NCBI GenBank assembly: GCA_002450335.1
Contig: DJZB01000017.1
Location: 1-6,998, forward strand
Length of the DNA stretch: 6,998 nt
Direction: 5' to 3'
Source of the DNA: Rhodobiaceae bacterium UBA6963
Lineage (GTDB): Bacteria > Pseudomonadota > Alphaproteobacteria > RS24
Position numbers and translations under genes: made by a program. Shown in pieces: positions 1 to 5,401 of this stretch (position 1 is the stretch's first letter; each line of letters opens with the position of its first letter). Below the pieces are notes generated by a model. The model was not told the DNA's origin. It made no database searches and worked only from the letters and a program-made list of their open reading frames with translations.

Positions 1-386
1 ATTTTTGTACCAGCTGGAATGGTCAGAACAGCATTAGTGCCGCCTGTACCGTCTTTAGCTTCATTTTCACCGACAACCACTTTGCCATCGAGCATATAGA
101 TGTTGGAGGCACTGAGGGTCAAGTCAGATGCAATTATTCCAGAAATAGAACATACAGCATCACCATTGCTAAGCTCTACCTCTGTCAAACCGGCCTCACA
201 ATTAGCAGTTGCGCCTGTTGAACCACCACCAGAACCACCGCTGGAAGTAGTGCCACCTGCGCCAGGATTAGGACCGACCGTGCCAAGAGAGGCTAGTTCA
301 GTATTACTGTCGCCATCACATGCGGCAACAATCAGGCCCAGAACGGCCGACAATAAAAATTTACGAAAAAGAGTTAAAGATGGCAT
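1..386 (-). CDS. Putative surface/periplasmic lipoprotein, N-terminal part (cut by window edge)
   Basis: An open frame reads without a stop from an ATG at 386-384 to the window edge, giving 128 codons. Residues 1-23 form a lipoprotein signal: basic start (R8, K9), hydrophobic stretch from F10, and a lipobox V20-A21-A22-C23, so C23 should be lipidated after signal peptidase II cleavage. Asp at +2 is an inner-membrane retention signal in E. coli, but that rule may not hold in this class. Residues 38-61 are a Gly/Ser/Thr linker. From C63 on, short beta-like segments follow, with a possible C63-C79 disulfide and an LTIPAG segment at 121-126. From memory this resembles the start of Gly-linked lipoproteins whose C-terminal part is a right-handed beta-helix, often misnamed multidrug transporter; that is inference, because the diagnostic part lies outside the window. 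The start is supported by an adjacent G-rich ribosome site. Function unknown. Confidence 0.8.
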   Translation of the reverse strand, partial: MPSLTLFRKFLLSAVLGLIVAACDGDSNTELASLGTVGPNPGAGGTTSSGGSGGGSTGATANCEAGLTEVELSNGDAVCSISGIIASDLTLSASNIYMLDGKVVVGENEAKDGTGGTNAVLTIPAGTK

Positions 387-390
387 TTTG

Positions 391-396
391 CCCCCC
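391..396 (-). promoter_or_regulatory. Unusual all-G ribosome binding site of the lipoprotein gene
   Basis: On the minus strand six G residues lie four bases (CAAA) upstream of the ATG at 386. This G6 run is the only Shine-Dalgarno-like element near the start. It can pair only partly, through G-C and G-U pairs, with the CCUCC of 16S rRNA. Homopolymeric G runs can slip during replication, although six is short for that. Confidence 0.5.
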
Positions 397-438
397 AAGG
401 AATGTTGTATTAATCAGGAAACAATTTAGAGCCTGCAA

Positions 439-466
439 ATATTACAAAAACTTTACTTGCATGTAA
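439..466 (-). promoter_or_regulatory. Candidate promoter of the lipoprotein gene with overlapping imperfect palindrome
   Basis: On the minus strand a -35-like TTACAT (466-461) is followed after 16 bp by a -10-like TAATAT (444-439), about 52 bp before the ATG. The -35 element sits inside a 14-bp imperfect palindrome, TTACATGCAAGTAA (466-453), in which 12 of 14 positions are symmetric around TGCA. That placement would suit an operator for a dimeric regulator. This is inferred from sequence only; the hexamers are AT-rich and could arise by chance in this AT-rich gap. Confidence 0.4.
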
Positions 467-518
467 CAATTTGAATTTTTCAGTTAAAAAATACTTCTGT
501 AAAAAGACTAATAGGTTG

Positions 519-549
519 TCACGTTTACTCCACCGCAATAGCGACGTGA
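519..549. repeat. Inverted repeat able to form a bulged hairpin
   Basis: TCACGT (519-524) pairs with ACGTGA (544-549), and CGC (534-536) pairs with GCG (541-543) around an AATA loop. This gives a nine-pair stem with a nine-base bulge on one arm. It lies between tRNA-Phe and the lipoprotein promoter. Minus-strand transcripts from tRNA-Phe would reach it after about 65 nt, and a U-rich stretch comes only some 13 nt later, so it is not a classical intrinsic terminator. Confidence 0.35.
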
Positions 550-615
550 AAGCATTGCCATGTTATGGGCATACTTAAAGTCACTAATATTAATTTGAGA
601 GCATATGGAAAGTAA

Positions 616-690
<75 letters not shown>

Positions 691-704
691 ACTTTCACAA
701 GTGA

Positions 705-713
705 TGTATACCA
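705..713 (-). promoter_or_regulatory. Possible extended -10 promoter element for tRNA-Phe
   Basis: The minus-strand sequence TGGTATACA ends 14 nt before the 5' end of the mature tRNA. It matches an extended -10 (TGn plus a TATAAT-like hexamer). There is no good -35 at 16-18 bp further upstream, which is tolerated with a TGn extension. The tRNA could equally be cut from the long upstream operon transcript. The rest of the 691-803 gap shows no gene and no clear terminator. Confidence 0.4.
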
Positions 714-803
714 GCCATAGAGCCGTTTCTACCGCGTGGTTATAGGAAATTGGGCAGGTTCTGTCCACCATCAAAATAAGATGCGCCTTGTGACTTCAGG
801 ATA

Positions 804-1004
804 CTAATGAATCTCACCAAAACTGTCTTCATCTTCGGAAAAATTATCAGGCGGCTCGACAGCCGGGACACTATAATGCCCTCCTAACCAGCGATGCAGA
901 TCAACATTAGCACATCTGGCTGAACAAAATGGCTTGTAAGGCTGAGCGCTATCATTCTCTTTACAAATTGGGCAAGGCACGGGCTTTGGAGAACTCTCAG
1001 TCAT
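804..1004 (-). CDS. yacG: DNA gyrase inhibitor YacG, zinc-binding protein
   Basis: A 66-residue protein, normal for the family (about 60-65). The zinc site is complete: C11 and C14 in CPIC, and C27 and C31 in FCSARC, followed by the family motif DLHRWL at 35-40 and Y44-S-V-P47. In E. coli YacG binds GyrB and inhibits DNA gyrase; that role is transferred from the family. The C-terminus is acidic (SEDEDSFGE). I chose the ATG at 1004 because it overlaps the rng stop in ATGACTGA, typical of translational coupling, and leaves ten residues before the first zinc cysteine. The frame stays open upstream to an ATG at 1043, but that extension is only the shifted reading of the rng repeat tail. It is the last protein gene of the cluster. 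Stop is TAG. Confidence 0.93.
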   Translation of the reverse strand: MTESSPKPVPCPICKENDSAQPYKPFCSARCANVDLHRWLGGHYSVPAVEPPDNFSEDEDSFGEIH

Positions 1005-2247
1005 TGTTACCGTTTGGGTCATTGTTATCGTCAGGGTTATCAAAATATCCCGCCGGTAAAGATTTCATCAAAGACAGTCGGTCACGCTTTCGGGTCATTT
1101 CAATCACCCCGAAATTAGACATCTGACCGATACGCACCGGCACACGGTCATCCTCAAAGGCCGCCAGCAGGCTTTCTTCGATTTTCTTTCCATCGGCTTC
1201 ATCGGACATATCAATGAAATCTATTGCGATGAGACCGCCAACAGCTCGCAACGGAATCTGGTTGGCAATTTCGGTGACAGCCTCAAGATTAATCGCCAGT
1301 GCCGGGTCGCTATGACTGCCGGAATTGACATCAATGGTTGTCATGGCCTCGGTCGTTTCAATGGTTATCCAGCCCCCCGATGGCAAATCCACACGCGGGT
1401 TAAGCGCCTTATCGATGGTGCCATTAATGTCGTAACGATCGAACAAGATTTCATCAGACGCGCTCTGTGCGATAAGTGCCTCAGCCTGCGGCATGACTTT
1501 CTGACAATAGCTCCGCGCCATACGAAAAGCCGCCTCACCTTCAATCGTCACAGATTTTGTATCGGGGCGGATAAAATCACGTAAGCCGCGCTCAACGCCG
1601 CCTAAATCCTGATGCAACAGACAGGGCGGATCATTATCATCGCCCTTATCCAGAATATCTGTCCAGATGCCAGCAATCATCTCCATGTCTTTTTCAAGCA
1701 ATTCATTATCGACGCCTTCTGCCGCTGTGCGTAGCACCCAGCCGGCTAGCCCGTCTATGCCTTCAATGCCCAACCGGTCGCGCACTTTTTCGGCAAGGTC
1801 AATTAATCTTTGACGTTCCTTGTCATCTTCAATGGATCGCGACACGGAAACTTTCGAGCGACAGGGCGTCAACACAGCATAGCGCCCAGGCAGGCTAATA
1901 TCAGCCGTGAGTTGCGGCCCCTTATCGCCATCGGCGGGGCGGTTAACCTGAACCAGAACCGTATCGCCATCATGCACACAATCTTCAATCGGGGTGTCGC
2001 GGTCAGCATCGACCAGCAGCGTTCGTGCTTCGCGCGCACCGAGAAACCCGTCAGAGTTTTCGCCAATATTAACAAATGCTGCCTGCAAGCGCGGCACAAC
2101 GCGAGCCACTTTCGCCAGATAAATCCTTCCGACATCCTGATTATCAGAACCAACCGGCTCTATACGCAAATCAATCAGCTTTCCGTCATTAACATTGGCA
2201 ACAAATACATGGCCCAACTCCACAGACATTAAAACTTCATGTCCCAT
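997..2247 (-). CDS. rng: Short ribonuclease E/G family endoribonuclease
   Basis: A 416-residue single-strand endoribonuclease of the RNase E/G family, which processes rRNA and starts mRNA decay. An S1-like domain covers roughly residues 35-120 (GRIYLAKVARV at 40-50, AFVNIG at 57-62). The DNase I-like catalytic region carries the metal-binding residues as D306 and N308 (TIDVNSG) and D343 (AIDFIDM), matching D303, N305 and D346 of E. coli RNase E by alignment of the motifs. RKRDRLSL at 387-394 ends the catalytic part. There is no CPxCxGxG zinc-link and no small domain, so it is shorter than E. coli RNase G (about 490). It ends in an Asp/Asn/Pro/Gly repeat tail. From memory, such short forms next to maf are usual in alphaproteobacteria; how they form dimers without the zinc-link is unclear. 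A strong GAGGAGG site supports the first ATG. A second Met, residue 7, is possible but less well placed. Confidence 0.95.
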   Translation of the reverse strand: MGHEVLMSVELGHVFVANVNDGKLIDLRIEPVGSDNQDVGRIYLAKVARVVPRLQAAFVNIGENSDGFLGAREARTLLVDADRDTPIEDCVHDGDTVLVQVNRPADGDKGPQLTADISLPGRYAVLTPCRSKVSVSRSIEDDKERQRLIDLAEKVRDRLGIEGIDGLAGWVLRTAAEGVDNELLEKDMEMIAGIWTDILDKGDDNDPPCLLHQDLGGVERGLRDFIRPDTKSVTIEGEAAFRMARSYCQKVMPQAEALIAQSASDEILFDRYDINGTIDKALNPRVDLPSGGWITIETTEAMTTIDVNSGSHSDPALAINLEAVTEIANQIPLRAVGGLIAIDFIDMSDEADGKKIEESLLAAFEDDRVPVRIGQMSNFGVIEMTRKRDRLSLMKSLPAGYFDNPDDNNDPNGNND

Positions 2248-2252
2248 GCGCT

Positions 2253-2259
2253 CCTCCTC
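2253..2259 (-). promoter_or_regulatory. Strong Shine-Dalgarno site of rng
   Basis: GAGGAGG on the minus strand lies five bases before the rng ATG at 2247. It is the best ribosome binding site in the window, sits in the 27-nt gap after maf, and fixes the rng start. Confidence 0.75.
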
Positions 2260-2274
2260 AATAAGCCTTAATCA

Positions 2275-2904
2275 TTATGTGCGTTTTCCGCCCTTGAAAC
2301 CGACACCGGTCAATAACGAAGATGTTTCATATAAAGGCAATCCGACAACATTTGAATAGGATCCGTTTAAGGATTTAACAAATGCGTCTGCCCGCCCCTG
2401 AATAGCGTAACCACCTGCCTTGCCATGCCACTCCTGACTTTCAAGATAGGTCTTCATCTCCTTGTCAGAGATTTTTTTCATATGAACGCGTGTACCAGCC
2501 ACTCTCAGCATGCTTTTGCCTCTATAAATGAGACAGACACCGCTATAAACCCGGTGCGCACGGCCTGATAAAAGCTTTAGGCACGCCATTGCGGTTTCTT
2601 CAGTTTCTGCTTTAGGCAAAATTCTGCGCCCCTGCGCCACAACTGTATCCGCCGCGAGAATAATCCAGTCTTCATTCTCAGGAATATGCGGGAGCACCGC
2701 AGCAGCTTTTTCTGCAGCAAGGCGTTGCGCCAACTCTCTGGGGGTTTCGCCGGATTTAGGAGACTCGTCAATATCCGCCGGGCCTACAGTATCGGGCGTG
2801 ACATCTATCTGGGCAAGCAAGTCGAGACGGCGCGGCGACGCGCTGGCCAGCCACAATTTCTGCCTATTTGTATCTATAGGTAATGCGCCCTTTAGTGAGG
2901 TCAT
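2275..2904 (-). CDS. maf: Maf family nucleoside triphosphate pyrophosphatase
   Basis: Maf proteins hydrolyse dTTP/UTP or modified nucleotides to the monophosphate and pyrophosphate, acting as house-cleaning enzymes in the cytoplasm. Family motifs are clear: LASASPRR (19-26), the catalytic-type D86 in AADTVV (84-89), LSGRAHRVYSGV (112-123), GKAGGYAIQG (161-170) and GSYSNVVGLPL (181-191). The usual GKP-type motif reads LPKAE here (96-100). With the ATG at 2904 the protein has 209 residues and overlaps the end of infA by 41 bp. A TTG at 2856, 7 nt after the infA stop and preceded by a weak AGG, would give 193 residues starting right at the conserved core, nearer the normal length. I keep the ATG but the start is uncertain. 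Substrate preference (YhdE-like dTTP/UTP or YceF-like) cannot be settled by eye. Confidence 0.93.
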   Translation of the reverse strand: MTSLKGALPIDTNRQKLWLASASPRRLDLLAQIDVTPDTVGPADIDESPKSGETPRELAQRLAAEKAAAVLPHIPENEDWIILAADTVVAQGRRILPKAETEETAMACLKLLSGRAHRVYSGVCLIYRGKSMLRVAGTRVHMKKISDKEMKTYLESQEWHGKAGGYAIQGRADAFVKSLNGSYSNVVGLPLYETSSLLTGVGFKGGKRT

Positions 2905-3082
2905 ATGGTGTCATTTCTACAAGAACCTTATCGCCAGCTAATACGCGAATACGATTTTTTCGCATTTTCCCGGCAGTATGGGCAATGATCTCGTGATCAT
3001 TTTCCAATTTCACGCGAAAGGTTGCGTTCGGCAAAAGCTCGACAACAGTTCCCGGAAATTCAAGCAGTTCTTCTTTAGCCAT
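2864..3082 (-). CDS. infA: Translation initiation factor IF-1
   Basis: A 72-residue protein, exactly the standard IF-1 length, and a single S1/OB-fold domain. It binds the A site of the 30S subunit and works with IF-2 and IF-3 in selecting the start codon. Conserved landmarks are MAKEE at the start, FPGTVVELLPNATFRV (9-24), HTAGKMRKNRIRV (35-47), GDKVLVEMTPYDL (50-62) and the end GRITYRYK. An AGGA site seven bases upstream supports the ATG. It is separated from the UPF0262 gene by 49 nt, one of the two longest gaps in the middle of the cluster, and its tail may overlap maf. In many alphaproteobacteria a low-molecular-weight phosphatase gene lies just upstream; here it is absent. Confidence 0.98.
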   Translation of the reverse strand: MAKEELLEFPGTVVELLPNATFRVKLENDHEIIAHTAGKMRKNRIRVLAGDKVLVEMTPYDLTKGRITYRYK

Positions 3083-3131
3083 ATATTTTTCCTGTTTAAT
3101 GGCCGGAGAATGACCATAAAATGAGTTAAAA

Positions 3132-3620
3132 TCAACCCCTCATTTGCAATACGCAAATCAGGGTGAAAAGGCGTCGAGCCGTATCAAAATCCATTGTGAT
3201 AACATCGGATAACTTCTCTTGAAGCAAGGTCGAGCCTTCATTGTGTAAAGCCCTGCGCCCCATATCTATTGTTTCAATTTTATCGGGCGAAGCTGAGCGG
3301 ATAGCTTGGTAATAATTTTCACAAATCAGGAAGTAATCCTTCACAAGCCGCCGAAAACTCATCAAGGAAAGTTCAATATCTTTTAGAGGATTATCCTCAA
3401 GGTCACACAGGCGAAAATTAAGTCCCTTTTCAGTCAGGGAAAGGGTTACCCGATAGGGCCCGGGGGCGCAATCTTTTGGCGAAAAACTGTTTTCTTCAAG
3501 CAAATCAAAAATCGCGACACGGCGTTCATGTTCAACATCAGGGTTACGGGCAATCAGCGCCGGATCATCCAGAGACAGATGAACGATTCTGTTAGGGCTA
3601 TCTTCCGGCGTATCATTCAT
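3132..3620 (-). CDS. UPF0262 family protein of unknown function
   Basis: A 162-residue soluble protein with no signal peptide or membrane segment. It matches what I recall of the UPF0262 family, found mainly in alphaproteobacteria: RRVAIFDLLEENSFSP (33-48), PYRVTLSLTEKGLNF (55-69), LSLMSFRRLVKDYFLICENYY (85-105), IDMGRRALHNEGS (118-130) and FDTARRLFTLICVLQ (145-159). The many invariant stretches suggest strong constraint, but no biochemical role is known to me. Its ATG overlaps the hisD stop by one base (TGATG), a sign of translational coupling, so it is probably made in step with HisD. Linkage to hisD and infA is part of the conserved block and does not by itself reveal the function. Confidence 0.94.
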   Translation of the reverse strand: MNDTPEDSPNRIVHLSLDDPALIARNPDVEHERRVAIFDLLEENSFSPKDCAPGPYRVTLSLTEKGLNFRLCDLEDNPLKDIELSLMSFRRLVKDYFLICENYYQAIRSASPDKIETIDMGRRALHNEGSTLLQEKLSDVITMDFDTARRLFTLICVLQMRG

Positions 3621-4918
3621 CAGTTTTTGTTCAATCTTATTGCAACAGATCTCGCATGCGCGGATAGCCCCTCGGACTCAGCCAGACGAATAGCATCCAT
3701 GCCAATTTCTTTTAAACTATCCGCTGAACACGAAACCAACGACGTGCGTTTCATAAAATTCAAAACAGAAAGCCCTGACGCATAACGTGAAGAACGTGCC
3801 GTCGGCAGAACGTGATTTGGGCCGGCAATGTAATCACCAATAGCTTCAGGTGTATAACGCCCCAGAAAAATAGCCCCTGCATTCCTGATATTATCAGAAA
3901 GACTTTCAGGGTCTTTGACCGCCAGTTCAAGATGCTCCGGAGCCAGCCGGTCAATCAGCGCCGGTCCGTCCTGAGTTAAATCTGGCACAAGAACAACCGC
4001 CCCGAAATTTTCCCAGCTTTGACGGGCAATTTCTTCCCGTGGAAGGTCACTCAATTGCCGTTCCACCTCGTTACAGACGGCTTCTGCAAAGGCCACATCA
4101 TCGGTCATCAAAATTGATTGCGCCACGCTGTCATGTTCTGCTTGAGACAGCAAATCAGCCGCAATCCAAGCCGGATCATTTTCAGCATCGGCAACAACCA
4201 AAATTTCCGACGGACCCGCAACCATATCAATGCCAACATATCCAAAGACTTGTTTCTTGGCCGCCGCCACATAAGCATTGCCCGGGCCGACAATCACATC
4301 AACCGGCTCGATTGTTTGCGTACCATAAGCAAGTGCTGCAACAGCTTGCGCCCCGCCGACTTTATATATTTCATTCACACCGGCGCGTTTTGCCGCCGCC
4401 AGCACAAGCGGGTTAACCTTACCCTCAGGCATAGGAACAACCATGACGAGGCGGTCAACCCCGGCAACTTTGGCAGGTAACGCGTTCATCAGTACAGATG
4501 AGGGGTAATTTGCCAATCCGCCGGGTACATAAATTCCAGCCGCGCTTACTGCCGTCCAGCGATGGCCCAATTCAACCCCCTGGGCATCAGTAAAGCGTTC
4601 ATCCTGAGGCTTTTGGCGGGCATGAAAATCGGCAATTCTTTTCGTGGCAACATCCAATGCTTGCAGCGTTTCGTGGGGGCAATCCGCTTCAGCACGGTCA
4701 ATCTCTTCTGGAGAAACGCGCAACATATCCGGTGTCATACCATTACGGTCAAAACGCTTCGTATAATCACACAAAGCTGCGTCACCCCGTTCGCGAACTT
4801 CATTAATGATATCACCCACAGCGAGATTTACGTCCTCATCCTGCTCCCGCTTCATAGTGAGAAGTCGGGCAAAGGCCGCGTCAAAATCTGTATCTGTTTT
4901 ATTCAGTCGCAAGACCAT
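3620..4918 (-). CDS. hisD: Histidinol dehydrogenase
   Basis: Catalyses the last two steps of histidine synthesis, L-histidinol to L-histidinal to L-histidine, with two NAD+ and a zinc ion. It is 432 residues long, the usual size. The zinc ligands are visible as Q259 and H262 in SQAEHD, D362 in GDYIAGPNH and H421 in LSAHAR. The catalytic pair is E328-H329 in LAPEHLEL. All sit within two residues of the E. coli positions (Q259, H262, E326, H327, D360, H419). Other family segments are YVPGG (130-134), VGGAQAVAAL (187-196), VGPGN (210-214) and MVAGPSEILVVAD (232-244). The ATG follows the DUF2948 stop after one base and the gene ends in a TGATG overlap with UPF0262, so it is embedded in the operon. 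No other his gene is nearby and no His-rich leader peptide is seen. Confidence 0.98.
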   Translation of the reverse strand: MVLRLNKTDTDFDAAFARLLTMKREQDEDVNLAVGDIINEVRERGDAALCDYTKRFDRNGMTPDMLRVSPEEIDRAEADCPHETLQALDVATKRIADFHARQKPQDERFTDAQGVELGHRWTAVSAAGIYVPGGLANYPSSVLMNALPAKVAGVDRLVMVVPMPEGKVNPLVLAAAKRAGVNEIYKVGGAQAVAALAYGTQTIEPVDVIVGPGNAYVAAAKKQVFGYVGIDMVAGPSEILVVADAENDPAWIAADLLSQAEHDSVAQSILMTDDVAFAEAVCNEVERQLSDLPREEIARQSWENFGAVVLVPDLTQDGPALIDRLAPEHLELAVKDPESLSDNIRNAGAIFLGRYTPEAIGDYIAGPNHVLPTARSSRYASGLSVLNFMKRTSLVSCSADSLKEIGMDAIRLAESEGLSAHARSVAIRLNKN

Positions 4919-4919
4919 A

Positions 4920-5372
4920 TTAGTTCTCGTTTAACGGCTCATCATCTTTATGTTGCGGTCGGCTTGAAGCTGACCATCCGGGCGTAACATCCTGCATTAC
5001 CATATTCAATGCGTCTATGGTGAGACGAATTTCAGATCGCCCGGAAAAGATTATACGCAAAATCCCCCCGGGAGGTTCTTGAGACACAAATTCTATTGCA
5101 AGTAGGGATAAAATCTGATCACTGCCAAACTCAACATCCCGGTAGGCAACCTTTCGAACATCCGTAAAATGCACACCTACCCGCACTCTTTGTTGGGTCT
5201 CTTCCTCCTCAACCTCCCAGCAAAAACGGTTCCCCATTATCGCAAAAAGCCGCATGGATTTATCAAACACCATATCGGAGGCAGTGATAATGCAATCCTG
5301 CATCATGGCTGAGATGACTTTTAAATCTTCTCCGTCGCAAGCCACCAAATTAAGCGGTTGATATGCAGTCAT
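4920..5372 (-). CDS. DUF2948 family protein of unknown function
   Basis: A 150-residue soluble protein with no signal peptide. I recognise it as DUF2948 from its place between murA and hisD and from family-like segments: PLNLVACDGEDLKVISAMMQD (6-26), NRFCWE (48-53), LSLLAIEF (88-95), the glycine-rich PGGILRIIFSG (101-111), EIRLTIDAL (114-122) and PGWSASSRPQH (131-141). The tail after that is acidic and Asn-rich (KDDEPLNEN). The predicted pattern of alternating beta strands suggests a compact beta-rich fold, which is inference. Its function is unknown. It starts 29 nt after murA and its stop is one base before hisD, so it is very likely co-transcribed with both. A short GAG-type ribosome site precedes the ATG. 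Confidence 0.92.
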   Translation of the reverse strand: MTAYQPLNLVACDGEDLKVISAMMQDCIITASDMVFDKSMRLFAIMGNRFCWEVEEEETQQRVRVGVHFTDVRKVAYRDVEFGSDQILSLLAIEFVSQEPPGGILRIIFSGRSEIRLTIDALNMVMQDVTPGWSASSRPQHKDDEPLNEN

Positions 5373-5401
5373 TTTATTATCTCAAGACCTTTCTGCCATC
5401 T

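Noticed and set aside
100..429. Plus-strand open frame with a proline-rich stretch
   Set aside because: It is antisense to the lipoprotein gene; the prolines are the reverse complement of its Gly/Ser linker, and there is no ribosome site.
387..615. Search for a terminator, small gene or insertion remnant in the left gap
   Set aside because: No intrinsic terminator with a U-run directly after a stem, no open frame with a ribosome site, and no terminal inverted repeats were seen; nor is there a direct repeat of the tRNA-Phe 3' end that would mark an integrated element.
1005..1043. Longer YacG starting at the ATG at 1043
   Set aside because: The added residues are only the shifted reading of the rng repeat tail; the ATG at 1004 overlaps the rng stop and gives the usual YacG length.
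929..1126. Plus-strand 65-codon frame
   Set aside because: Antisense to yacG and the end of rng, which both show clear family motifs; nothing recognisable in the translation.
1810..2232. Plus-strand 140-codon frame
   Set aside because: Lies fully inside rng on the opposite strand; the S1 and catalytic regions of rng explain the conservation.
3095..3117. Possible hairpin ATGG...CCAT before infA
   Set aside because: The stem is only four to five pairs with a long loop and no U-run; too weak for a terminator or riboswitch.
4562..4987. Plus-strand 141-codon frame, and another at 4039-4416
   Set aside because: Both are antisense to hisD, whose zinc and catalytic residues are all present; no family resemblance in the shadows.
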